Assembly (NCBI GenBank): GCA_963971535.1
Contig: OZ020589.1
Span: 49,330,192-49,394,191 of the forward strand
DNA from: Notolepis coatsorum
Taxonomy: Eukaryota; Chordata; Actinopteri; Aulopiformes; Paralepididae
Direction of reading: 5' to 3'
Length of the DNA: 64,000 nt
Of the stretch, positions 44,341 to 55,015 are shown one piece after another; within the stretch, counting starts at the first letter, position 1, and each line of letters opens with the position of its first letter. The notes under the pieces are model-generated. The model did no database searches and was not told where the DNA came from. It saw only the letters and a program-made list of their open reading frames with translations. The translations under genes were made by a program, and so were the position numbers.

Positions 44341-44544
44341 TGTAATATTCATGCCTTGAATATGTCATTTACAACAGGCGCGCTAGGGGCACCTTTCTGT
44401 TTAAGTACCTGCACACGGGGTCCTGATGGCCAGTTGGCTGCTAGCCTAGGATAGAGTCACACTCATGTTGCTGACGTTGCAATAAAGAAGCTAACATACT
44501 CTCCATGTCCCAAATGATTATTTATCTAAAGCATAAATACGACA
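44341..44544 (+). repeat. Ty3/gypsy element, 3' LTR
   Basis: 204 bp, TGTAATATTC ... ATACGACA, with an AATAAA-like AATAAAGAAGC. It is about 3.6% different from the 5' LTR. The right flank (ATTGGGAGGCGAG) does not match the LINE on the left, so no TSD is seen. Confidence 0.9.
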
Positions 44545-45744
44545 ATTGGGAGGCGAGAAAAACGGAAAAAGAAGGGGGGAGAAGATATTTCGAATATCAA
44601 ATTTTTGACCTATTTATTTATACGGGTTTGGAGACCTCAGAGGGTATAGGTATAGCAACGACAATAGGTTCACTATGACATGTCCATGTTGCAAACAGGT
44701 GCCATAGAGCTCAGAGGCTCAGAGCAGCGAACCTGTGTAGTATGGACATCTTGTGTTCAAAAGGTATAACTTTATCTATTTCATTGGACAATGATGGACA
44801 TTCATTCCAATACAATACTTTGGCTTTGTAGTTTGCAAGAGTTGTGCTGCAGATAGACAGACAGACACATAGATAGACAGATACACACAAAGACAGATGG
44901 GACCGATTACATGATCTCCCCGTTCCACCTGATGGAGATAATAAAGCTCAGTCTGCGAATGATAAACAGCCGCTCCCAAAACAGTCTCCATCTGCATTAG
45001 AGCCTCCTGGTGGTGTGGGGTTGAGGGGAAGTAACCATGACTGTCTGACTGATTCAATTAAGTTTTATAACAAGCTACAGTAGTAGTCGGTGTGACAACT
45101 CAATTACTTGGTTTCTGGTCTTGAATAAAATATTTAATTTTCATTTCTTGAGAGGTTGTTGGATTGTCATTTTCACTTGATAAGAAAATGTATGTCTAGT
45201 TGAAAAAAGACTTTGGCCACCTCAGAACTAATTACATGATTGGTTTTCAATGAGAAGACACCAAGAGATCAACTTAAAGCATAATGAAAGTGCTATACTG
45301 TAATGAGATTCACTCCAAAACGGTATTGATCTTGATCTGCCTTCAAGTTGCATTCCATTCTTTTCTCCCAAGCAATATGTAATTTACCAGCAGGTAGTGT
45401 GAGGTCACAGGAGGTGAACCCGATCAAACAGAGAGAATGGAGGGGGTGGGGAAATCTAATGAATAGCAAACGCGTTTTCTTTTTGCAATGGGTTTGCAAT
45501 TAGAGATGTCCAGCATCGCTGCGAAAGAACCCACTCCCATGGAAAACCACTCAGTGCTGCGAGCTAGTCGGAGGCAAAGAGGGGAAGATAGACAGAGGAG
45601 AGGAGAAATGGGTAGAATGAAAAGAGAAATGGCGAGAGCAGGATAAAGTGGAGAGGGGGAGAAGGGAAAGAAGAAGGCTTGGGGAGAGCCAGAGGGAGGT
45701 AGAGCAGGCATGGAGGGAAAGGGGAGGAGGGGAGGGAAACCTAA
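44545..45744. other. Unassigned sequence
   Basis: No recognised gene is present. A small GACA/GATA-rich stretch lies at 44850-44895 and a purine-rich stretch at 45570-45745. The frames on the minus strand at 44776 and 45424 look like chance. Confidence 0.45.
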
Positions 45745-46045
45745 AATAGAATATAATAGAATATCTTTATTTATCAAGCACATTATACATATTCCCAAAG
45801 TTCCTCTGCATTTAACACATCCGTTAGGAACTAGTTAGGAGCAGTGGGCAGCCATGGTCCGGCGCCCGGGGATCAACTCCAGCCACAACATGCTAGCATG
45901 CATGTCATTATGGCGTGGAAAGAAACTTGAGTACCTGGAGGAAACCCACGCAAATGTGGGGAGAACATGCAAAGGCCTTCCACCCGGGGTTCGAACCCAG
46001 GACCTTCTAGTCGCGAGGCAACAGTGCGGAGAGGACAGGAAAAGA
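45745..46045. repeat. Dispersed fish repeat, SINE-like
   Basis: It contains ACCTGGAGGAAACCCACGCA, GGGGAGAACATGCAAAGG and GGTTCGAACCCAGGACCTTC, text seen very often in fish genomes; the last resembles a box B. The left end has AATATCTTTATTTATC. I cannot name the family surely. Confidence 0.5.
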
Positions 46046-46052
46046 GACTCCA

Positions 46053-46125
46053 AGTTTCAAGTTCAAGTTTCTTTATTAGTTGTCATACAGAAATACAGAA
46101 TACTTTTATATGAAATGCTTTTTTC
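46053..46125 (-). mobile_element. CR1/Rex-like LINE tail fragment, minus strand
   Basis: TTTCAAGTTCAAGTTT ... TAGTTGTCATACAGAAATAC matches the tail at 42412-42475. Confidence 0.75.
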
Positions 46126-47867
46126 TCCTCCTGGCAGATTGATTTGTTTACTAGGCTTTTGGGTTCTCACAGAGTGGAAACTTACGGAAAGTTTTCCTCT
46201 CCCGGTTTCCTGGAGTCTGTCTAAAACTATTGAGGCTCTGTCTGAAATACACCAGCCCCCTCAGCCTGCTGCAGTACATTGCTCTGTGCTGACAGTGTGT
46301 TTCTCTGCCATACTAAATGGAATGATGTTGCCTAATTGATAACCTGCAATGATCTGTGACAGTACCACTCTGCCAGTAAAGTCATAGCTTGAGGGAATAT
46401 TCCTTAATTCGGCTCACTCCCCCTAAGCGAAAGTCAACTAGTCTACTATTCATCAGTCTGATAACTACAGCTTAATACATGGAGGGGACCGCACTTGCTC
46501 CAAGCTAAATCCTTGTAGGGGCGAATTGGAATACCTTTGATAAATTGCTACATTAAATGTGAATTTGTGTGTATGAGCCATATAATAGAACTGTTCGGTA
46601 CGGTTTAGGGTATTTAATGTGAAACCCCAGAGAATGACAAGGAAGGCAGGTAGTGAATTGCTGGAGTGAGAGAAGACAGGCAGGTGACGTGTGTCCTTGC
46701 GGTCCCAGGATAGTGCAAGCTGGTGAGGTCCCTAGGTGGGGGTGCAGGCCGGAGGTGTGAGATCCTACACACAGGAGAACAAGGGTAAATATGACGCAGA
46801 GTACTGAGCACACAGATATCACAAGGAGTAACAAAATAATTGTGTATCAGGTAACTAGAGGTCCAGAGAAGGGTCCTACTACCAAGGTAGGTGAAAACAA
46901 CACTCGGACCAGGAGTGGCAGGGGTACAGGCCTCTTATCCTGGCTCTGTGATGATGTGATGGTTCACAGGTGTGTAGGGCGGCCCAGGTAGGCAGGCTGA
47001 TGTTGAAGTGGGAACATGGAGAGACCCATAATGGTAGTAGGGACCTGCTGACAGACAGGGGAGAGAAAGGCCCTGGCTATGGCTGTAACAGTGTTTGTAT
47101 TTCTGTGCTGTTAGATTGAGGTCTACATGGCAGCGAGACTAAATCATTAATTGACAGATGTGTGGAGAATGATCACTGGAAACCAAACAGAGAGCTAAAT
47201 AGATGCACAAATTGAACAGCAGTGGTTCTGAACTGGTTTTACATTGGAACAGAAATGTCCTATATTGGAACAATGAATGTGATAGGAGAGATGAGAGGGT
47301 GCTGTCTAATCGCCTGAGGTAGGGGCTCTAGTGAGAGGGCAATTAACAATGGTGAGAAAGGACAACCTTGATGATGTGAATGTGAGATTGGAAATTGAGA
47401 GTAGGTGTTATTCCCTGTAACAATCACAGCAACGGGTTTACAGTAAAGCTTGTGTCAATCTGATGCATTTAGAGTCAAAGCCAAACTGATCAGGAACCAT
47501 TCATAACTATTCTCACTCTAGCTGATCAAATGCTTTTTTGAGCTATAGAGAATCTTATAAAAATCTTGATCTGAAAAATGTTGATCTGATAGTAATGGTG
47601 ATCAGATGGCTGTAAGTCAACACACGGAGGTGACTGGGTCTAGCCTAATTTAAATAGTAATTATTTCTTGTTCTATGAATTTGAAATTCTGCTCTCAAAA
47701 AGCTCAAGAAGGAATTTAGGTCCACCCTGACTGAATCCATTGCTTCCCTTCGAGAAGTTTTATTTTTCTAGTTCCAAATAATGTTGTTTGAGGTTGGGGT
47801 GGGAAGATAAAGATATAGAGGTGTTTAACTTTCCAATACAATCCATAATTGCACCAAAGCATGCGGT
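46126..47867. other. Unassigned sequence
   Basis: No long open frame with recognisable domains and no clear repeat. It may be ordinary intergenic or intronic DNA. Confidence 0.45.
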
Positions 47868-47950
47868 CATGTCAAGTCAAGTCAAATTTATTTGTATATC
47901 CCAAAATCACAACAAGTTCTGTCATCAACAGAACCAGCATTCTCAGACAA
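47868..47950 (-). repeat. Probable LINE/SINE tail
   Basis: TCAAGTCAAGTCAAATTTAT followed by TTGTATATCCCAAAATCAC is a common fish 3'-end text in reverse. Only a fragment. Confidence 0.45.
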
Positions 47951-48300
47951 GAAATGTAATTCAGATCTAAAATATTCACATTATTTTATACATAATGTTT
48001 TGGGAGTGTAGTGATTTGGCACCCTTTTGGAGTCAGGTCCTGAGTTGTGTTGGGAACTGTAGTTCACCCAGCTATGCTCTTAAATGTACACAATGGCTAA
48101 ACACCTTCGTTGATGTGATCGTTATAGAGCTCTTGGTGGCTAGAATGCATGCCACAAGTGAGAGAACTGGGCTGGTGACACAATGGGCTGGTGCCTATGA
48201 TAAGGTAAAGGAGCCCATTTGTAGTTTCCTCACTCTCCTTTGAGAAAATAAAAACAGCCTTAAAGCTCATTGACCACCAGTTGAGAAACATTGTGTATTT

Positions 48301-48920
<620 letters not shown>

Positions 48921-48928
48921 AAATAAAG

Positions 48929-49385
48929 CAGTGTTGTAGTACTCAAGTCCGAGTCCTAGACTGATTTTCAGGACTCGTGACTCGGACGTGGACTTGCATT
49001 CGGACTCAGAAGGTGCAGACGAGGACGCGGACTTGTTAATTGATAAATACACAAGTTATTTATGAAACTTAAAATAAATGTAATAGGCCCTAATCATTTG
49101 GCATAAGATATTGATGGCTAGTGCATTTGTTTGCATATGTGTCACAAAGTAAATAAACTGACCACTGTGTCATTTATGTTTAATGTAGACCTTTTTTTAT
49201 TTGTATGTCAGCTCTTTGACTGCCAGAGTGGAGTGGACTCAGCCTTGATGACTTGGACTCAGACTAGGGTAATGGGGACTCGACTCAGACTATTCTTTGG
49301 TGACTTGGACTTGGACTCGGACTTGAACACTGGGGACTCGAGACTCGACTCGGACTTGAGATTTAGTGACTCGACTACAACACTG
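48929..49385. mobile_element. hAT-type MITE, 457 bp, GACTCG-rich
   Basis: The termini CAGTGTTGTAG and CTACAACACTG are exact inverted repeats. The flanking octamers are AAATAAAG (48921-48928) and CAATAAAG (49386-49393), identical at seven of eight bases. The interior near both ends is rich in GGACTTGGACTCGGACT-type words. Confidence 0.85.
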
Positions 49386-50611
49386 CAATAAAGATAAGTG
49401 AAATGTTTGGTCTGTTGCTAGCTACAATTACAGTTGACTTCTTGTCAGTGTGTCGTCGTTTGATAATGTCAAAACATGACAGAGAAGAGCAGTTTTACGC
49501 AGTTTACATTTAGTCATTTAGCTGTTTAGTTTAGCAAACAACACTCCTTTTATCTGGAAGCTCCAAATAATAAATTTACTAGACATATTTTTCCAATTAT
49601 GATGAGGAGTAAAGAATAGCTAATAAAGAGCTAATTCATTTATCGGCTGAAATTAAGAGCATAAAGTTTGTGTTTGTTATTGTTGAAACCGTTTAGCCTA
49701 ATTGATAAACTGACAATTTACATAACCGCACAGAGTAGCCCTTGGGCCTTTTGTTGGTTTTTAATTAATAATTTACAACTAAGAAGCATTTTTACAGCTG
49801 CAACAGGCCTTCTCACTCAGCATCTTTCACTAGCGAAACCCTCCTCACCTGTCACAATGGAGGTCTGGTACCGTGTGTTGAAACTGATTGCATAGAAGTC
49901 TTGTGCAAGATTCTATGGAAAGGGAGGTAATTAAGTAAATTAACTATATACCTATAGATGGTTTTACTGGAATTCTGGTGCTAGGTAACAGTTTGGACCC
50001 AAGTGTGTTTCCTGTCAGTTATTGCATTAGCAAATATTGCAACAGTAAATACTCTTGGATTCATTTAGAATGTTTATGTTGTCTGTAAGTTGAATTACAA
50101 ACGATCTGCAGGAAATTACAATTTTATTTGCCAAAGGTGCACTATTGAGAAGGCAGAGTGTTCATAACACTGTGATTCTACTTTATTGCCAAGCTGTGAA
50201 ATCCCTCATGTTACTGAGAGAGAGAAAAAAACCTTGCCCTGCCAGTGTTAACATAATTATGTTTTTTCATGTGGTAATAATCCTCTGTTTATAGATGGTT
50301 TCACTGGATTTTCTACAGACAGGACAATTGCATTATTTATGAGGCTTCAGACAATTTATCTCTGATCAATTTATCAACTGATCTCTGACATAAATTATAT
50401 GCTGAAAGTCTTTAGTGTCAATGAGTAGTGAGGGGAACCATTATAGTATAAAGTAAATAAAGTAGGACTATGATCAAGTCACTGAAAACCCTGAAAGCAA
50501 CACAGGAAAAACTGTATACAGAATACATACCTATTCCTTATACACACACAGTCATATCCCATGTGCATGGAAAGCACATCATATGACATGTAATATAATG
50601 ATAGATAGCAA
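49386..50611. other. Unassigned AT-rich sequence
   Basis: Two partly similar phrases (TATAGATGGTTTTACTGGA at about 49954 and TATAGATGGTTTCACTGGA at about 50292) hint at an old repeat. No gene is seen. Confidence 0.45.
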
Positions 50612-50619
50612 CTATATAT

Positions 50620-51124
50620 TAGGGATGGGACCGAATATTCGAAAATTCGAATAGTCGTTTCTGTTATTAAGATCGATTTCATTTTTTTACAATCGAATAT
50701 TTGTTTTGTAAAAAAAATATATATATATATAAATATATATATTTCTTTTTATAAAATGCTTTTATTTTTTTTATTGAAGCAAACATTCTTATTTAATTCC
50801 TTTATATATTTAGAGGCAGCCTAATTTTCATAGCCTAATTGATCAAAAAGATGCACATGCTACTGTTTCTGTTTGTTTATTAAAGCAGGTTGATAGGCCA
50901 ATGCAATGCTGTTATTATAGGCTACGATGGTGAATGGTCATTTTGATTTATGGTCATTTTGATTTATTGCCGGTCAGCTGATAAAAATAATAATAAAAAA
51001 TGTATATAAATTCTTTTTTTAATATACATTTTTGGGGGTAGGGGGGGGGGGGGGGGCAAGGCGAATATTAGAATATTCGATATTATGAAACACAAATTTT
51101 CGAATAGGGAAAGTACCATCCCTA
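50620..51124. mobile_element. hAT-type MITE, 505 bp, with perfect 8-bp TSD
   Basis: The ends are TAGGGATGGGACC and GTACCATCCCTA. CTATATAT lies at 50612-50619 and 51125-51132. Subterminal TTCGAATA and GAATATTCG palindromes occur at both ends. A G-run lies at about 51035-51056. Confidence 0.9.
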
Positions 51125-51132
51125 CTATATAT

Positions 51133-52010
51133 TTTTATATCACCAACCTATGCTCTAGGAGCCAATATGATCACACAGAGTCTACCTTTACCCCACCCCA
51201 AGGGTCCCTATAAAGTATACATATTACACAGTCACTCCATGTTTCCTATAACCACACACTTGACATCATCGCTGAGCTGTCAGGGACTCATAAAACACCA
51301 TATTGCCAAAGGGCCATAAGAAATACATAAAGCAGAACGACGCCGCTGTAGAGCTACATACAGTCTGGACAAGCCAGAGACATTATTCCACTTTTAAGAG
51401 GCTCCCATGAGTGCTGTCCGTGGTGCTGAAGAAGTGTGCAGGTTCTGGTTAGTAGTGTAACTTAATGGACGCCCCCCAGTGAATGGCTGGCTATATTACT
51501 GGGTGATTTGATTGGAAGGGGAATTAGAGAAATGGGGGAGGGGGGCTGAGATGGAAAAACAGGAGGATTAAGTCGAGAAGTTTTGCTCCTGCCTCATTTA
51601 ATGTGTGTGTGTGTGTGTGTGTCTCTGGGGTTTAGCCGTAAAGAGAAACGTAGTGAGACAGATGTACAGTAAGTATGATGAACAGTCAGCATAGGCTCCC
51701 TGGTCCTTCCTATTGTTGCTTTCATGGGCAAAATATCTATTACCTTCACATACACATACGGTGTGTGCAATACGGTAATGTGATTTCTTATTTCCTCTCT
51801 GAATCAGGAACATCTAGATTGCCATTAAGTCAGAGATGGTGGTTCCATCTCTATGCGTGTGTATGAGCACACACCTCTGACATTTTATTTAATTTTCTAT
51901 CAAGCAGCCCCTCTATGCAATCTCATTGGTGTTGGTGTGGGTTTCTGAGTAAATGCATGTGTGCACCTGTGCATACACTTTGTATACATACATACTAGGG
52001 GTGTGCAGAG
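51133..52010. other. Unassigned sequence
   Basis: Only a GT repeat at 51602-51622 stands out. No coding frame is convincing. Confidence 0.45.
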
Positions 52011-52149
52011 ATGTCATTATTATTTGTTCAACCAACAAAATGCACTGTAAGAAAGAAATCGGTAAAAAAACAGTAAATGTCTGGCAGCTTGGCAGCCAGA
52101 GATTTACTGTAAAATTACATTGAAATACCCGAATTAAAATAAAGTGGAA

Positions 52150-52383
52150 AAGCAATAAATTTACAGATAATTCTGTTTATTATTTTTGCAGAGAACCATT
52201 GTTAATTGACAGGTTAGGTTCAGCAGTGAAACACTGTTATTTTACAGGTTTTTTCCTACATTATTATGATCAAACACCTTCAATAAAGTGACAGAACTTA
52301 AAGTTCAGCAGTGAAACACTGTTATTTCACAAGTTTTCCCTACATTTACGATGAAACACCTTCAATTAAGTGACATAACTTAA
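52150..52383. repeat. 84-bp tandem array, left part
   Basis: Two to three units with GTTCAGCAGTGAAACACTGT and CCTTCAATAAAGTGACAGAA. The array is cut by the DIRS element and continues at 57238. The text at 52030-52140 (CAGTAAATGTCTGGCAGCTT) is probably the flank of the element that carries the array. Confidence 0.85.
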
Positions 52384-52572
52384 GTTCTGTATCATTAGGG
52401 GATGCGCTCGGCATCACTCATGCACTCCCTCGCGTACGCGCATGCACACTGAATAAATTCCACAAATGTACCTTTAATACCAGTATTCATCTGACCACAC
52501 CCCTCGTTAGCTTACCTTCATAAGCAGGTGTGTGGTCACCTGCTCTCCTCCTTCTCGCTTTCACCACAAGGA
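52384..52572 (+). repeat. DIRS left inverted terminal repeat
   Basis: It begins GTTCTGTATCATTAGGGG and includes CTCGGCATCACTCATGCACT and AAGCAGGTGTGTGGTCACCT. Its reverse complement matches 57024-57215. Confidence 0.9.
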
Positions 52573-52689
52573 AGTGCCACGGTAGTACCCCACTTGACGT
52601 GTTGTTAGTTGAAAAGAGTTGTGACGAGTTTACATTGTGCTTAGTTTTTTCTTCTCTCATAAATATTCGATAGAAAAAGCTAAGTCATA

Positions 52690-53961
52690 ATGTCTTCTTC
52701 GGAGAGTAGACCTACTCTTCACCTGCGGTTCTCCATTCCCGCCTCCGTCGTGCGTTTTGGTGCTGGGCTGCTGCCACTTTCGTGGTTGCCGACCCAGCCC
52801 AGGAGGCAGCCGATGGGTAGTTTGCCTCGCCGAGGAGCCGAGGAGTCGGTGCCGTCGCTCCGGCGATGGCCTGATCTCGACTCTGGTTCCTCTGGTTCCA
52901 GGGAATCGTCCGTTGGTGAACGGGCGGTTGTTTTGGAGCCAGAGGATTTGCGACGCAAACTTTTCGCATCTGCCCGTTCATGTTGCAAGATGGTGGCATG
53001 CAGGCGCGAACGGCCTGGGTTTGGGGACTTGCTGGAGACCAGCGAGGATGCGTCTGGCTCTGGATTTCCGATGGAAACTGAGGACTTCATGGAAGAGTCG
53101 GACGGATTCTTGTTTGAAGGTCCTGTGGAGGCGAGTATCCCTCCTATCCAGGAAACACCGGAGGGGGGAGAAATGGCTCCTTGGGACGCCTTGTTTGAAG
53201 ATGTCGAGGAACCACCTTGGCCTCATCAGCAGGATGCCCTACTATCGGCCACATCAGACTGTGGCTCCTTAACCAGTCGCAGCCTGCTGCATGTGAGGGA
53301 TGCGGGTTCGGTGGAGGAAGGTCAGCAGGGGGAACTGCGGGCTTTGTTTCCCGAGCTCATGGCGGTAGCCGCTGCTGCAAACGGCGTGCCGCTGCCGCTG
53401 CCATTGCCTGCTCCTGTCCCTGACGATCTCATAGGTCATCTCTGGCAGCGTCGCCCGGTGAGAGGGGTGGATGTTGTCTACCCATTTTTCCCTTCAATGG
53501 GGGCTTATGTTCGTCAGGGTCAGGCGGTGTCTCACATCATGGGACTTACCCCCACCTACGTACCAGTTACGCGGGTGTCAGGGTTAGTCAAAGGTATGAG
53601 GGAGGGCGTGCCTCGGCTTGATAGTCCGATGGCCGCTCTCCTCTGTCCGGATGTGGTGTGGGAACCATTATGCAAGCCGGTCCTCCATGGAAGATCGGCT
53701 AGGCGATTGGCATATTGGGGTGACCAGTCATTTATCGCTGGTACACAATCGCTGGCTGCGGCTTCTAACATCGCCCACCTAGCTAGATTTGTATCGGGGA
53801 TTATGACGGGCGGCATGGATCTGACCGAGGTAAAATGCGATCAGATCACCCAGGCGGCAGGAGCTGTCCTGCACCTTACCCAGGAAAGTGCGCGCCCTGG
53901 CCACCCTGAGCCAGCGCCACCTTCTCCGATGCTGGTCTGTTCGGGAAGGCCCTGCGGTTGA
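52690..53961 (+). CDS. Gag-like ORF1 of the DIRS element
   Basis: ATG 52690 lies about 120 bp inside the left repeat, and the frame is 423 codons. Residues 1-100 are Arg/Ser/Pro-rich, 110-200 are acidic (motifs PMETEDFMEESDG, LFEDVEEPPW), and 235-400 form a structured region (YPFFPSMGAYVRQGQAVSHI, LARFVSGIMTGGMDLTE). Its place matches the gag ORF of DIRS elements. I identify it mainly by position; sequence similarity is from memory and weak. Small frameshifts near 53885-53935 appear to split off the C-terminus, which continues in the frame of 53935-54278. Confidence 0.6.
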   Translation: MSSSESRPTLHLRFSIPASVVRFGAGLLPLSWLPTQPRRQPMGSLPRRGAEESVPSLRRWPDLDSGSSGSRESSVGERAVVLEPEDLRRKLFASARSCCKMVACRRERPGFGDLLETSEDASGSGFPMETEDFMEESDGFLFEGPVEASIPPIQETPEGGEMAPWDALFEDVEEPPWPHQQDALLSATSDCGSLTSRSLLHVRDAGSVEEGQQGELRALFPELMAVAAAANGVPLPLPLPAPVPDDLIGHLWQRRPVRGVDVVYPFFPSMGAYVRQGQAVSHIMGLTPTYVPVTRVSGLVKGMREGVPRLDSPMAALLCPDVVWEPLCKPVLHGRSARRLAYWGDQSFIAGTQSLAAASNIAHLARFVSGIMTGGMDLTEVKCDQITQAAGAVLHLTQESARPGHPEPAPPSPMLVCSGRPCG

Positions 53962-54278
53962 TGACCTCAACGTGCAGAGAGATGGCAGAGGAGAGATCCA
54001 TTCTTCAACCCCATTTTCCGCCTCCCGTCCTTGCCGGTGGAGTCAGAAGGCTTCCACGACGTCGAGCTGCCTCCGTCGTCCCTACCACTGCCTCTACCGC
54101 CGCTGCTGGCCCCTCCAAGAAGGCCAGGAGAAGAGACGGCGCTTCTGCTACCGCCGGCCCATCCACGACCGGAGGAGACGGTAGGGAACGTCGAGACCAG
54201 CAGACAGTTACCTACCGTCCCTCCGGGGCTCATCGGGGTGGCAAGACTCGAGCGGCGCGAGGTGGCAGACGCCGCTGA
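53935..54278 (+). pseudogene. Likely C-terminus of the Gag-like ORF, shifted frame
   Basis: In the third frame the text LFGKALRLMTSTCREMAEER continues plausibly from ORF1. It ends in a basic tail (KKARRRDG, TRAARGGRRR) that could bind nucleic acid or act as a nuclear signal. Stop at 54276-54278. A polyadenylation-like AATAAA lies at about 54357. Confidence 0.5.
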
Positions 54279-54848
54279 GAGTGACTTTTTCCCTCTGTGT
54301 CCCCTCTCCTCTACACCCTCCCCGGCCCTTATGATTATGTTTTTGTGCCAATATACAATAAAAAGTTCCCCGATATAAGGGGGACTATGTTTTGGCCAAA
54401 CAAACTGTGTGTTTCTTCAACAAATCATATGATGGGGTTGCGTAAATATGAATCTGCACTATTACGTTGAGAGATGAGTCAGGGTTATCCTGCCGACTCC
54501 TATTACAAACAGGAGCCGTGTGCAGGGTTTCCCCCGTCATAGCGATGTTGCTATGGCGACGCCTTCCATGAGTTACAGAGTGTTAAGGTGTCGAGTTACA
54601 GCGTAGGGCTTACGGGTCTGCTATGCTCGATTTATGTGTAAACTTGAGTCAGTTGGTCACGTGACTCACAGTTGGCATGTCTTTTTCATGACTATGACTC
54701 ATGTGGGAAGGTTTCTGGGAAGGTCCGGTCTTTACTCTTTGACAAAAGGAGTGACTGGATGTAAAAACATGTAAATGTTTTTTTACTCCCAGCTGTGCAG
54801 TTGGGTTCATACGGGTGATGCTTCTTCTTTATTGTTATAAAGAGTTGG

Positions 54849-55008
54849 ATGAATCTATATGAATTGGAAATGGGGGATCCTGATGGAAACAAGACTAACG
54901 TCTTTCTCAGGTCTACATCCCCTTAACATTTGTGTGTATTGAGCCGTACTGTATTGTACCCATTCTGCAATCTGTTGGATAAAGTTTTCATTCATTCATT
55001 CATTCATG
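54849..55008 (+). mobile_element. LINE tail inserted in the DIRS element, 7-bp TSD
   Basis: It matches the 3' end of the AATC/ATTC-tail LINE family (ATTGGAAATGGGGGATCCTG ... ATTC repeat). GAGTTGG occurs at 54842-54848 and 55009-55015. Confidence 0.85.
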
Positions 55009-55015
55009 GAGTTGG

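Noticed and set aside
45840..46040. tRNA gene suspected from GGTTCGAACCC
   Set aside because: No cloverleaf around it; the text belongs to a common fish repeat.
52712..54233. Overlapping frames on both strands in the DIRS gag region
   Set aside because: GC-rich codon bias makes alternative frames open; only the frame starting at 52690 fits the element layout.
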